A stretch of DNA of 64,000 nt from CAWHNT01 sp963830775 (GCA_963830775.1 CAWHNT010000022.1:62001-126000), one strand, 5' to 3'; positions 18,109 to 27,065 are shown, counted from the stretch's first letter. The notes: generated from the letters alone by a model not told the origin. Numbers and translations: made by a program.

Positions 18109-18561
18109 TCAGCGGCAGTAGCCCGGCAGCCGGTACAGCCGCCCGATGGCGGCGCCGGCCCGCCGGGCGGCATCTTCTGCCGCCGAATAGCGGCCGCGCG
18201 AGTAGCGCTCGCAGTCGCGGGCGAGCCCCTGGCTCACCATGATCGCCCCGAGATCGCGGCCGTCGAGCCGGCACAGGGCCACGACGCGATCAAAGGTGCG
18301 GGTGCCGTCGGGCTCGCAACGCACCTGCCGACCCAGTATCAGGCCGCGCAGGTAGCGCCCGGCTTCCCGTCCCAGCGGCTGCCGCAGCTCCGGTGCGGCC
18401 AGTCCCTGCAGCCGGATCGGCTGCCCCTCCACCTCGATCGTGTCGCCGTCACGGACCTGGGTAACGCGACCGACGATCGACGCGCGCTCGGCCGTCGGAG
18501 CTTCTGATGCCCACAAGCCGATAGCCATCACGCCCGCAAGCAGAGTTGCGTGCCGAACCAT
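18109..18561 (-). CDS. secreted thermonuclease-family protein (SNase-like)
   Basis: 150 residues with a signal peptide (MVRHATLLAGVMAIGLWASEAPTA) and an SNase fold: VTQVRDGDTIEVEGQPIRLQGLAAPE, then YLRGLILGRQVRCE, FDRVVALCRLDGRDLGAIMV and QGLARDC. The catalytic Glu of APE and the Arg of FDR are kept. The Asp of the usual GIDAPE motif, which helps bind calcium, is Ala here (GLAAPE), so calcium-dependent nuclease activity may be weak. Its end converges with that of the wzc gene only 10 bases away, with no clear terminator between. Confidence 0.8.
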   Translation of the reverse strand: MVRHATLLAGVMAIGLWASEAPTAERASIVGRVTQVRDGDTIEVEGQPIRLQGLAAPELRQPLGREAGRYLRGLILGRQVRCEPDGTRTFDRVVALCRLDGRDLGAIMVSQGLARDCERYSRGRYSAAEDAARRAGAAIGRLYRLPGYCR

Positions 18562-18669
18562 TTCCTGACCTTCCCGACGAGGCGAGAGGCCAGGGTGGGA
18601 CGGCTCGTCAGATCAGGAAAGCGGCCTCAGGGTCGCGGGCACCAAGGGGTAGGTCGGTGGTGGGCCGGT

Positions 18670-19191
18670 TCAGTCCGGCCAGACATAGGCGACCTCGCGC
18701 AAGCGCGTGCCGCCGATATGGATCTGGTTCTCGCCGGCGGGCTGACCGCCCAGATGCTCGTAGAACCCGCAGGCCGGGTTCTCACGCAGCACCCAGACCA
18801 GGAGGCCGTGGTGGCCGCCGCGGGCAAGCTCGTAGTGGCAGGCGTCGAACAGTGCCCGGCCGATGGTGCGGCCCTGGAACGAGCGCAACACGTAGAGGAC
18901 GTAGAGCTCGCCCGTGATGTCGCGCCTGACCCGCGAGAGGCCGCCGCTGGCAAAGCCGACAAGCTTGCGCTCCCACTCGGCGACGAAGGCCCAGGAGCCG
19001 CTGCCCAGGGTCTTGCGCCACTGCCGCTCGTGCGCCGGCACGGAGAGCTGGTCGAGATAGGGCTGGGGTATGATGCCGGCATAGGTCTCGCGCCAGCTCT
19101 GCACCTGCACGCGCGCGATCTCCGCGGCGTCGACCGGCCGCGCACGACGGATCACCAGAGCGTCGTTTCGCTGAGGGGCGAGAGACGACAT
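18670..19191 (-). CDS. GNAT-family N-acetyltransferase
   Basis: About 173 residues. The acetyl-CoA fold is seen in IRRARPVDAAEIARV (start of the domain), GELYVLYVLRSFQGRTIGRALF (motif A, with Q-x-x-G-x-A acetyl-CoA loop variant QGRTIG) and NPACGFYEHLGGQ (motif B). The start at 19191 (MSSLAPQRND) is chosen because GGAGGG lies 8 bases upstream; the frame is open further up. Substrate is unknown. It is transcribed in the same direction as the flanking thermonuclease and oxidoreductase genes but with gaps of about 80-110 bases, so it may be monocistronic. Confidence 0.85.
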   Translation of the reverse strand: MSSLAPQRNDALVIRRARPVDAAEIARVQVQSWRETYAGIIPQPYLDQLSVPAHERQWRKTLGSGSWAFVAEWERKLVGFASGGLSRVRRDITGELYVLYVLRSFQGRTIGRALFDACHYELARGGHHGLLVWVLRENPACGFYEHLGGQPAGENQIHIGGTRLREVAYVWPD

Positions 19192-19271
19192 CAAGGCCCT
19201 CCTTCCCGGACCACCGGCGGAGGAGATCACGTTGGGGTGCACCCGGTCAACTGCGCGCTAACGCATGACGC

Positions 19272-20444
19272 TCATGGCTGCAGCCGGCAGCCCACCCATG
19301 TGCCCGTCCGGCTGCTTTCGACCGCGGCCTCGATGAAGCGCATGCCCCTGGCACCGTCCAGCACGGTCGGGAAATCGAGCGCCAGCGGGTCGGCGGCACG
19401 GCCGGTGCGCCGGGCGACCATCGCCAGGGCGGCATCGCGGTAGAGATTGGCAAAGGCCTCCTGGTAGCCCTCAGGGTGGCCGATCTCGACCCTGGCCGCC
19501 CGCTCGGCGGCCGGGTGCAGTGCCCCGTGCAGGCGGCGGGTAAGCAGCTGCTCCCAGCCGCCGAGGCGGCGGTGGCGCAGCTCGTTCGGTTGCTCCTGGT
19601 GCCACTCGAGCCCGCCCTCGCTGCCGAAGACCCGGAAGGCCAGGCCGTGCTCGCCTCCGGCGGCGGCGTTGGTCACCCACATCGTGCCGCGCGCACCGTT
19701 CGACCAGCGCAGCAGCAGGCCGCCATAGTCGTCAGCATCACGCCCGGGCACGGTGGGCCCGACCTCCGCCATGACCGCGTCGAGCTCGAGGCCGCTCACA
19801 AAGGCGCCCAGATGATGGGCGTGGGTGCCGATGTCGCCCAGGATCAGCGAGGCCCCGGCCATGGCCGGGTCGAACCGCCAGGTCCGGCCCTGGGCGTCGG
19901 CCTCGACCAGCCGGGCATTGTGGCCCTGGACGTAGGTGAGGTGGATCTGCCGGACGTCGCCGATCTCGCCGGCCGCCACCATGGCCCGGGCCTGCCGCAC
20001 CATCGGGTAGGCGCTGTAGTTGTAGGTGAGGCAGAAGACGAGCCCGGTCTCCCGGACCTTGGCCGCGAGGGTCAGCGCGTCCGCCACGTTCGTCGTCAGC
20101 GGCTTGTCGCAGATCACGTCGAGGCCGGCGTCCAGGGCCGCCATCGCCGCCGGGAAATGCAGCGCGTTCGGGGTCATGATCGCAACGGCGTCGATGCCGT
20201 CGGGGCGACGCCGCTCGGCCGCGATCATCGCTTCCACGGTGGCATAGGCGCGGTCGGCGGCAAGCCCGATCGCCTGGGCGGCCGCCCGCCCGCGCTCCGG
20301 ATCGGAGGAGAGAACGCCCGCGGCGATCTCGAACAGGTCGTCGAGCCGAGCCGCCGTGCGGTGGACGGGGCCGATAAAGCCGTGGCTGCCGCCGATGACG
20401 CCCAGCCGGAGCCGACGGCCCAGCGCCTCTATGACTGGGTTCAT
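19272..20444 (-). CDS. Gfo/Idh/MocA-family oxidoreductase
   Basis: 390 residues of the sugar and inositol dehydrogenase superfamily. The N-terminal dinucleotide fold is LGVIGGSHGFIGPVH, followed by the catalytic motif CDKPLTTN (family: EKP). The C-terminal domain has GDIGTHAHHL, whose His residues are part of the active site. Start at 20444 (MNPVIEAL) follows GGGAGG 5 bases upstream. It probably oxidises or epimerises a cyclic sugar or polyol. It is divergent from the transporter/kinase operon starting at 21008, with 563 bases between them. Confidence 0.88.
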   Translation of the reverse strand: MNPVIEALGRRLRLGVIGGSHGFIGPVHRTAARLDDLFEIAAGVLSSDPERGRAAAQAIGLAADRAYATVEAMIAAERRRPDGIDAVAIMTPNALHFPAAMAALDAGLDVICDKPLTTNVADALTLAAKVRETGLVFCLTYNYSAYPMVRQARAMVAAGEIGDVRQIHLTYVQGHNARLVEADAQGRTWRFDPAMAGASLILGDIGTHAHHLGAFVSGLELDAVMAEVGPTVPGRDADDYGGLLLRWSNGARGTMWVTNAAAGGEHGLAFRVFGSEGGLEWHQEQPNELRHRRLGGWEQLLTRRLHGALHPAAERAARVEIGHPEGYQEAFANLYRDAALAMVARRTGRAADPLALDFPTVLDGARGMRFIEAAVESSRTGTWVGCRLQP

Positions 20445-20497
20445 CGCTGCCTCCCTGCATCCCATGCCGGACGCTTACGCCCGTGGCGGCGCTCCCG

Positions 20498-20800
20498 CTA
20501 GCGCTCCGGCTCGCGCCCGATCGCCAGCAGCCGGGCCAGGATCAACCGCGCCCAGACCAGCATCCAGGTGAGCAGCGCGTGGGCCAGCCGCCAGGTGGGC
20601 AGCACGATGTGCAGGTAGATCTCGGCCTGGAGCAGGCAGGCGGCCACGCTCGCGATCAGCACGAGCGCACCCACGAGCGGCTCGGGGCCGTGCGCGAGCT
20701 GCGGTGCCGCCATCGCCGTGCCCACGGCCGCGGCTGCAAGCCTGGCATGAACGTCACGGGCGAGCGTGCAGGCGGCGAGCAGCACCAGCCCGGCCGCCAA
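20498..20800 (-). CDS. possible small hydrophobic membrane protein
   Basis: Weak candidate. The frame encodes 100 mostly hydrophobic residues with three possible membrane spans (LVLLAACTLA, LVGALVLIASVAACLLQ, LLTWMLVWARLILARLL) and a charged end (REPER). The only start is TTG at 20800 with no good ribosome site, and the frame closes upstream without an ATG or GTG. It occupies most of the 563-base space between the oxidoreductase gene and the divergent operon. Chance open frames are common at this GC content. Confidence 0.3.
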   Translation of the reverse strand: MAAGLVLLAACTLARDVHARLAAAAVGTAMAAPQLAHGPEPLVGALVLIASVAACLLQAEIYLHIVLPTWRLAHALLTWMLVWARLILARLLAIGREPER

Positions 20801-20915
20801 GGGGTTCGTGAGCGTGGCTGCGAACTCGGCGATCGCCTCCAGCAGGGCAAGGTCCTCCAGGCACCGCGGACGTTGCCACTATGCCCCGCCGGCCAGCCCC
20901 GGGCCACCATTCCGC

Positions 20916-20958
20916 TTGACAGGCCGTCGCTCATCCGTGCAACTAAACTAAACTAAAC
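20916..20958 (+). promoter_or_regulatory. candidate operon promoter with AACTA tandem repeat
   Basis: A perfect -35 box TTGACA (20916-20921) is followed 19 bases on by an AT-rich tandem repeat AACTAAACTAAACTAAAC (20941-20958), 3.6 copies of AACTA, overlapping the -10 position (CAACTA or TAAACT). Such AT richness is exceptional in this window. Short direct repeats overlapping a promoter are typical operators of DeoR/GlpR-type repressors. It lies about 50-90 bases before the substrate-binding-protein gene that heads the transporter/dihydroxyacetone kinase operon. Confidence 0.6.
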
Positions 20959-20961
20959 AAG

Positions 20962-20979
20962 ACGCCGCGTCCGCGGCGT
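20962..20979. promoter_or_regulatory. perfect palindrome in the operon leader
   Basis: ACGCCGCG-TC-CGCGGCGT is an 18-base perfect inverted repeat 3 bases after the AACTA repeat and 28 bases before the ATG at 21008. It could bind a dimeric regulator or form a tight hairpin in the 5' leader just above the GGGAGG ribosome site. Confidence 0.55.
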
Positions 20980-21007
20980 TGCCCTCGCCAGCTAGGGAGG
21001 TTGGGCG

Positions 21008-22837
21008 ATGGATCGTTGCCGCATGATCGTCGGTGCCACCGCGGTGGCTGTTGGCCTTGGGCTCGCCGGGGAGGCGAGTGCCCAGGGCAAGGAGCTCACG
21101 CTATGCTGGGCCGCCTGGGACCCGGCCAACGCGCTGGTCGAGCTCTCCAAGGACTTCACCGCCCAGAGCGGCATCCAGATGAAGTTCGAGTTCGTGCCCT
21201 GGCCGAACTTCGCCGACCGCTTCCTCAACGAGCTCAACTCCAAAGGCAAGCTGTGCGATCTGATGATCGGCGACAGCCAGTGGCTGGGCGGCTCTGCTAC
21301 CAACGGCCATTACGTAAAGCTCAACGATTTCTTCCAGAAGGAAGGAATCTCGATGGATGACTTCCTGCCGGCCACGGTCTACGCCTATTCGACCTGGCCC
21401 AAGGGTGCCCCCGAATACTGGGCACTGCCGGCCATGGGCGACGCCAACGGCTGGGTCTACCGCAAGGACTGGTTCGCCAAGCCCGAGCTGCAGGCCGAGT
21501 TCAAGCAGAAGCACGGCCGTGACCTCGCCCCGCCCAAGACCTGGACCGAGATGAAGGAGGTCGCCGAGTTCTTCCAGGGGCGGGAGATCGACGGCAAGAA
21601 GGTCTATGGTGCGGCGATCTTCACCGAGCGCGGCTCGGAAGGCATCACCATGGGCGTCACCGGCGCCCTCTATTCATGGGGCGTGCAGTACGACGACCCG
21701 AAGCAGCCCTATCACATGGACGGCTTCGTCAACTCGCCCGACGCCGTGGCCGCCCTCGAGTTCTACAAGGAACTCTTCAAGTGCTGCACCCCGCCCGGTT
21801 ACACGGACGGCTACATGCAGGAGGGCCTCGACGCCTTCAAGTCGGGCCAGGTCGCGATGATGATGAACTGGTTCGCCTTCTTCCCGGGCCTCTACAAGGA
21901 TCCGGGCGTGGGCGGCGAGCGCATCGGCTTCTTCGTCAATCCCGGCCAGAAGGTCGAGGCCTCGACTCTCGGCGGCCAGGGCATCTCGGTCATCTCCTAT
22001 TCCGACAAGAAGGACGAGGCGCTCAGCTACATCAAGTGGTTTGCCCAGCCCTGATAAGGTAGCAAGCAGCACAGCGTACTCGAACAGCAAGATAGAGAAG
22101 TTAGACTGCGACTGGTTGAGCATGATGGTGAGCTGATGGCTGTAGTTGGACTCGGTGGTCAAGTCGGGGGCGAGGATGATCTGGTCGCGAGTCAACACGA
22201 TCTGGTGTTGTAGCTCTGCACCGAGCTCTGGCGGGTCTTCATGATGCCACTCTCGGGATCGGTGACGTTCGCCACTGTATCTGGGTCGACGGTTGGATCA
22301 GGCGCCTTTGGCTTGCGGCCTCGCCGGCGCCTGCCGGTCGCCTGCTCCTCCGCCCTGCGGGCAACAATCTACGCCTGCTGGCGGGCCACAGCCTGAGCCG
22401 CACGCTTCTCCAGCTTCGCCTTGCACGCCAACAGGCGCGCCTGCCGATCCGCAGCCTTGGTCAGCCCCTCCGGCAACCCGTCGCCACGCTGGTCTTGGAA
22501 CTGGTGGTCCTCACGGGCGTCCACCGCTTCCGCTTCCGCCAGCATCCGGGCGATCGAGGTGCAGAAGAAGTGGTGGAGCCTCGGCGGCTACTCCTGCCAC
22601 AAGTCGGTCCTGCTCGATCCCAACTTCCCGAACACGGCTCCCTTCGCTGCCGACTTCCTCAAGGCGATGTCGGGCGTGAAGGACTTCTGGCAGGAGCCGG
22701 CCTATGCCGAGCTGCTGCTCGCCATGCAGAAGCGGACGCATGACTATGTCGTGGCCGACCAGGGCACGGCCAAGGAGGCGCTCGACCTGCTGATGGAGGA
22801 CTGGAAGGAGACCTTCGAGGACGAAGGCAAGTACTGA
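21008..22837 (+). pseudogene. ABC transporter substrate-binding protein, split by a transposase fragment
   Basis: Periplasmic binding protein (SBP cluster B, glycerol or sugar type). Signal peptide MDRCRMIVGATAVAVGLGLAGEASA is followed by LTLCWAAWDPANALVELSKD. The frame stops at 22052 after IKWFAQP and resumes in the same frame at 22556 with EVQKKWWSLGGYSCH, running to a stop at 22837. Joining the two halves gives about 441 residues, the normal size, with a natural-looking FAQP-EVQKKWW junction. The ATG at 21008 has GGGAGG upstream. The 504 inserted bases contain stop codons, so as given no full binding protein is made and importer function is doubtful. Confidence 0.85.
22052..22555 (-). mobile_element. 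IS1182-like transposase fragment inserted in the binding-protein gene
   Basis: On the minus strand the insert reads as a decayed transposase: ARMLAEAEAVDAREDHQF, then after a stop GRRRRGRKPKAPDPTVDPD and NVTDPESGIMKTRQSSVQSY, and after a frameshift LTRDQIILAPDLTTESNYSH and QLTIMLNQSQSN. The TDPESxIMK and QxYN motifs and the later DxxxLxxxxT-like segment match the middle of IS1182-type DDE transposases. Neither terminal repeat nor target duplication can be seen at the borders, so it is an internal fragment, not a whole element. Parts are AT-richer than the host gene. Confidence 0.65.
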
Positions 22838-22851
22838 GCCGAGGCCGGGCG

Positions 22852-23814
22852 ATGCGCGGTGCCGAGAGCCTTGGGCACGCGGCCGAGCGGGCGGCGGCAA
22901 GGACGCCGCCCGCCGCGGCCCAGCGCCTGCGCGGCCTCTCGGACCGTGCCATCGCCTGGCTGTTCATCGGCCCGACGATCGTCCTTCTGCTTGCCATCAA
23001 CATCTTTCCGCTGCTGTGGACGGTCTACCTCTCCTTCACCAACTTCCGCGCCAACCGGCCGAACGCCGAGATCGAGTGGGTGGGCACGCGCAACTACGAG
23101 CGCGTGCTCACCGACCCCGACGTCTGGCAGACGCTGCAGGTCACGGCGCGGTTCGTCTGCTGGACGATAGCTCTCCAGGTTCTCCTGGGCTTCGGTCTCG
23201 CCTACCTCATCAACAAGCGGTTCAGGGGCCACGGTCTCTGGACGACCATCATCCTGCTGCCGATGATGCTGTCGCCGGCCGTGGTCGGCAATTTCTGGCG
23301 CTTCCTCTATCAGCCGCAGATCGGCCTCTTCAACTATGCGGTCGGCTTCGTCGGCGGGGTCGATGCCTCCTCCTTCCAGATGATCGGCGACGTGACGCTG
23401 GCACCGTGGTCGATCGTCATCGTCGATACCTGGATGTGGACGCCCTACGTGATGCTGATCTGCCTTGCCGGCCTGCGCTCCATCCCCGACTACATCTACG
23501 AGGCGGCCGAGGTCGACCGCGCCTCGCCCTGGCGGCAGTTCTGGTCGATCACCCTGCCGATGGTGCTGCCGTTCCTGATGCTGGCCGTCCTCTTCCGCGG
23601 CATCGAGAACTTCAAGATGTTCGACCTGGTGGTCCAGCTCACCTCGGGCGGCCCGGGCTCGATCACCGAGCTTGCCTCGATCAACCTGAAGCGCGAGGCA
23701 TTCGAGAAGTGGCGCACGGGCTATGCCAGCGCCTTCGCCGTGATCCTTTTCGTCACCGTCTTCGGCGCCGCCAACATCTACGTGAAGGCGCTCAACCGGG
23801 TGAAGAACCGATGA
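22852..23814 (+). CDS. ABC transporter permease 1 (MalF/GlpP-like)
   Basis: 320-residue inner-membrane subunit. Helices include AWLFIGPTIVLLLAINIFPL and TTIILLPMMLSPAVVGNFW. The ATPase-contact EAA loop is EAAEVDRASPWRQFWSITLP near residue 225. It starts at ATG 22852, 14 bases after the binding-protein gene, and its stop overlaps the next permease gene (ATGA). In the rhizobial glycerol importer this position is held by GlpP; the homology is by layout and needs checking. Confidence 0.9.
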   Translation: MRGAESLGHAAERAAARTPPAAAQRLRGLSDRAIAWLFIGPTIVLLLAINIFPLLWTVYLSFTNFRANRPNAEIEWVGTRNYERVLTDPDVWQTLQVTARFVCWTIALQVLLGFGLAYLINKRFRGHGLWTTIILLPMMLSPAVVGNFWRFLYQPQIGLFNYAVGFVGGVDASSFQMIGDVTLAPWSIVIVDTWMWTPYVMLICLAGLRSIPDYIYEAAEVDRASPWRQFWSITLPMVLPFLMLAVLFRGIENFKMFDLVVQLTSGGPGSITELASINLKREAFEKWRTGYASAFAVILFVTVFGAANIYVKALNRVKNR

Positions 23815-24764
23815 GCGGCCTGGCCCAGGCCCATTCGGTCGTCGAGCCCACGGCCGGCCAGCGACGCCTGGCCGGGACCGTGGTGATCCTCTACGCCTTG
23901 CTGACCATGCTCCCGCTGGTCTGGATCCTGATCACCGGCTTCAAGACCCCGCCGGATTCGATCTCCTACCCGCCCAAGATCGTCTTCGAGCCCTCCCTCG
24001 AGGGCTACGTCAACCTCTTCACCACCCGCACCCGGCAGACACCCGAGTACATGGCGTCCCTGCCGCCGCCCACGAGCTGGTACGATGAGCTCGTCCGCTC
24101 GCGGAACATGGTGATCGCCGGCCCCTCCAAGTTCGGCCAGCGCTTCCTCAACTCGGTCATCATCGGCTTCGGCTCGACCTTCCTCTCGGTGCTCCTGGGG
24201 ACGCTGGCGGCCTACGGCTTCTCCCGTTTCCGGGTGCCGCTGAAGGACGACCTCCTCTTCTTCATCCTCTCCACGAGAATGATGCCGCCCATCGCGGTGG
24301 CGATCCCGATCTTCCTCATGTACCGGGAGATCGGCCTCTCCGACACGCATCTGGGCATGATCCTCCTCTACACGGCGGTGAACGTCAGCCTCGCCGTCTG
24401 GCTGCTCAAGGGCTTCATCGACGAGATCCCGCGCGAGTACGAGGAGGCCGCCATGATCGACGGCTACAGCCGCCTCCAGGCATTCGTGAAGGTGGTCCTG
24501 CCCCAGGCCGCCACCGGCATCGCCGCCACCGCCATCTTCTGCCTGATCTTCGCCTGGAACGAGTACGCCTTCGCCGTGCTGCTCACCTCCGGCACGGCAC
24601 AGACGGCCCCGCCCTTCATCCCGATCATCATCGGCGAAGGCGGCCTCGACTGGCCCGCGGTGGCGGCAGGTACCACCATCTTCCTGGTCCCGATCCTGGT
24701 CTTCACGGTGATGCTGCGGCAGCACCTGCTGCGCGGGATCACGTTCGGGGCGGTGCGGAAATGA
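23811..24764 (+). CDS. ABC transporter permease 2 (MalG/GlpQ-like)
   Basis: 317 residues. The first helix is VVILYALLTMLPLVWILITG; a long periplasmic loop (about 60-110) follows, then FLNSVIIGFGSTFLSVLLGT. The EAA loop is EEAAMIDGYSRLQAFVKVVLP. The extended first periplasmic loop with TRTRQTPEYM is more typical of glycerol or polyol-type systems than of maltose MalG. Translation is coupled to the upstream permease and, through ATGA at 24761, to the next small gene. Confidence 0.9.
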   Translation: MSGLAQAHSVVEPTAGQRRLAGTVVILYALLTMLPLVWILITGFKTPPDSISYPPKIVFEPSLEGYVNLFTTRTRQTPEYMASLPPPTSWYDELVRSRNMVIAGPSKFGQRFLNSVIIGFGSTFLSVLLGTLAAYGFSRFRVPLKDDLLFFILSTRMMPPIAVAIPIFLMYREIGLSDTHLGMILLYTAVNVSLAVWLLKGFIDEIPREYEEAAMIDGYSRLQAFVKVVLPQAATGIAATAIFCLIFAWNEYAFAVLLTSGTAQTAPPFIPIIIGEGGLDWPAVAAGTTIFLVPILVFTVMLRQHLLRGITFGAVRK

Positions 24765-24931
24765 GCCGCCTCCTCCGCCGCGGGCCCTGGGAGAACGCCG
24801 CCACCGTCCTGATCGGCGTCGGCATCTTCATGCTGATGCAGCCGTTCGCGCTCAGCCTCTATACCTGGTCGTTCGCCGTGATCCTCACCGGCACGGTCGC
24901 CTTCATCATCGTCAGCCATTTCCCGGAGTGA
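24761..24931 (+). CDS. small membrane protein of the importer (GlpU-like)
   Basis: 56 residues with two likely membrane spans (AATVLIGVGIFMLMQPFAL and WSFAVILTGTVAFIIVSHF). The ATG overlaps the stop of permease 2, and the stop is 9 bases before the first ATPase gene, so it belongs to the transporter. Rhizobial glycerol importer operons carry a similar small gene, glpU, of unknown function. It is too conserved in position to dismiss as chance, but its role is not known. Confidence 0.7.
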   Translation: MSRLLRRGPWENAATVLIGVGIFMLMQPFALSLYTWSFAVILTGTVAFIIVSHFPE

Positions 24932-24940
24932 GAGGCGGCG

Positions 24941-26043
24941 ATGGCGCAGATCAGGCTGCATCAGGTGCACAAGGCGTTCGCCGACTTCACGGCCGTGCGC
25001 GGGGTGAGCCTCACCATCGAGGATGGCGAGTTCTTCGTGCTCCTCGGCCCCTCCGGCTGCGGCAAGACCACGACCTTGCGCATGATCGCTGGCCTCGAGC
25101 TGCCGACCTCGGGCGAGATCCGGCTCGGAGGCGAGGACGTCACCTACCTCCGCGCCCGCGAGCGCGACATTGCCTTCGTGTTCCAGCTCTTCGCCCTCTA
25201 CCCGCACATGAACGTGCGGCAGAACATCGGCTTTCCGCTGAAGTGCATCGGGATGCCCCGGGCCGAGATCCGGCAGAGGGTGGAGGAGGCCGCACGCCTG
25301 CTGCGGATCGACCACCTGCTTGGCCAGCGGGTGAGCCGGCTCGCCGGTGGCGACCGCCAGCGGGTGGCGCTCGGCCGCGCCATCGTCCGCCGGCCCAAGG
25401 CCTTCCTCATGGACGAGCCGCTGGGCACGCTCGATGCCGCCTTCCGCGAGCTGATGTGCGAGGAGCTGAAGGCACTCCACCAGCGGATCGGCGCCACCAC
25501 GGTCTACGTCACCCACGACCAGATCGAGGCCATGGCGATGGCCGACCGGATCGCGGTCATGGACAAGGGCGCAGGTGCTCCAGGCGGGCACGCCGGCCGA
25601 GATCTACCATCGCCCGCGCAGCATGTTCGTGGCCGCCTTCATCGGCAGCCCGTCCATGAGCTTCCTCGCCTGTGAGGGGAAGGTCGGCCGGGGAGCCTCC
25701 GCCGTGGCCCTCTGCGGCACCTCGATCGCCGTGCCGCAGCTGCACGCCGACGTGCCGCAGGACCGCCTCGTGCTCGGCGTCCGGCCCGAGCATGTCCGGT
25801 TGGACGACGCCTCGCCGATCCGCGGCGAGGTGTTCGGCGTCGAGTATATGGGTGCGCGCCAGATTCCTCACCATCGACACGGAAGCCGGGCGGCTGCGGC
25901 TGCGGGCGCCCAACCAGGTCCGGGCCGAGATCGGCGAGCTTGTGGGCCTGGCCTTCCAGCCCGACCGGCTGCTGCTGTTCGATCCCTCGACCGAGCGGGC
26001 ATTGGCCTCGGACCTCGTGCCGGAGGCTGCCGGCCATGGCTGA
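24941..26043 (+). pseudogene. ABC transporter ATPase 1 (GlpS-like), two frameshifts
   Basis: MalK/GlpS-type ATPase. Intact front part: Walker A GPSGCGKTT, Q-loop FQLFALYP, Walker B AFLMDEP and the His switch VTHDQ. The signature motif is LAGGDRQRV instead of LSGGQ, an unusual change. The frame breaks near 25570 (continuing VLQAGTPAEIYHRP) and again near 25858 (continuing LTIDTEAGRLRL), ending at 26043. The restored protein would be about 367 residues with a C-terminal regulatory OB domain (GVRPEHVRLDD). The final stop overlaps the start of ATPase 2. Confidence 0.8.
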
Positions 26044-27049
26044 GGTCAGGCTCGAAGGCGTGGTGAAGCGTTATGGCGAGGTCACGGCGGTGGCCGGCCT
26101 CGACCTCACGCTGCACGACGGCGAGCTCGTGGTCCTGCTGGGTCCGACCGGTGCGGGGAAGACCACGACGCTCCGCCTCGTCGCCGGACTTGAGCGCCTG
26201 GACGCCGGCAGGCTCTGGATCGGCGGGCGGGACGTCAGCACGGTCGAGCCCGCCGGCCGCGACGTGGCCTTCGTCTTCCAGGCCTTCTCGCTCTACCCGC
26301 ATTATTCCGTCTTCGACAATCTGGCCTTCCCCTTGCGCTCGCCGCTGCGCCGCCAGCCGGAGGCCAAGGTCGCCGCCCGCGTGCGCGAGATCGCGGCCAT
26401 GCTGCGGATCGAGAGCAAGCTGCAGAACCGGGCGACGCGGCTCTCGGGCGGCGAGATGCAGCGGGTGGCGATCGGCAGGGCGCTGGTGCGCGAGCCCGCC
26501 TGCTTCCTCATGGACGAGCCGCTCTCCTCGCTCGATGCCAAGCTGCGCGAGGACCTGCGGGTCGAGCTCAAGCGCATCCAGCGCGACCTGGGTGCTACCA
26601 TCCTCTACGTCACCCACGACCAGATCGAAGCCATGACGCTGGCCGACCGGATCGGCGTGCTCGAGGGCGGCCGGCTGCTCCAGCTCGGGACCCCGCGCGA
26701 GATCTACAGCCGTCCGGCCAGCGTCGAGGTCGCCCGCCGGCTGGGCTCGCCGGCCATCAACCTCGTTCCGGTCGATGCGCTGCCGGTGAGCCACGCGCCG
26801 GCCGCTGCCCGGCAGGTTGGCCTGCGCCCGGAGGACCTGCGGCTCGACGGCCGCGGGCCGGAGGCCGCCGTCGAGCAGGTGGAGCCGCTCGGGGCCGAGA
26901 CCGTCGTGCTCCTTCGCCTCAACGGCAGGAAGCTGCATGCCCTCGTCTCGGGCGAGACCCTGCTGCGCCCGGGCGACGCCTGCCGGATCGAGGTCGCACC
27001 TGAAGCGTTCCTGTTCTTCGACGGCCAAGGCCGTCGGCTCGCTGCCTGA
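26036..27049 (+). CDS. ABC transporter ATPase 2 (GlpT-like)
   Basis: 337 residues, intact. Walker A GPTGAGKTT, Q-loop FQAFSLYPHYSV, signature LSGGEMQRVAIGRAL, Walker B CFLMDEPLSSLDAK, His switch VTHDQIEAMTLADRIGV. The C-terminal TOBE/OB domain includes VGLRPEDLRLDG and EPLGAETVVLL. The start at 26036 lies inside the end of ATPase 1. Two different ATPases paired with two permeases is the arrangement of the glycerol GlpST system, pointing to a heterodimeric nucleotide-binding pair. Confidence 0.92.
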   Translation: MAEVRLEGVVKRYGEVTAVAGLDLTLHDGELVVLLGPTGAGKTTTLRLVAGLERLDAGRLWIGGRDVSTVEPAGRDVAFVFQAFSLYPHYSVFDNLAFPLRSPLRRQPEAKVAARVREIAAMLRIESKLQNRATRLSGGEMQRVAIGRALVREPACFLMDEPLSSLDAKLREDLRVELKRIQRDLGATILYVTHDQIEAMTLADRIGVLEGGRLLQLGTPREIYSRPASVEVARRLGSPAINLVPVDALPVSHAPAAARQVGLRPEDLRLDGRGPEAAVEQVEPLGAETVVLLRLNGRKLHALVSGETLLRPGDACRIEVAPEAFLFFDGQGRRLAA

Positions 27050-27065
27050 TGGAGATGCGCCCCGG

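Noticed and set aside
22040..22570. Target-site duplication flanking the insert in the binding-protein gene
   Set aside because: Compared the bases on both sides (cagccc/tgataa and gcgatc/gaggtg); no direct repeat longer than chance was found.
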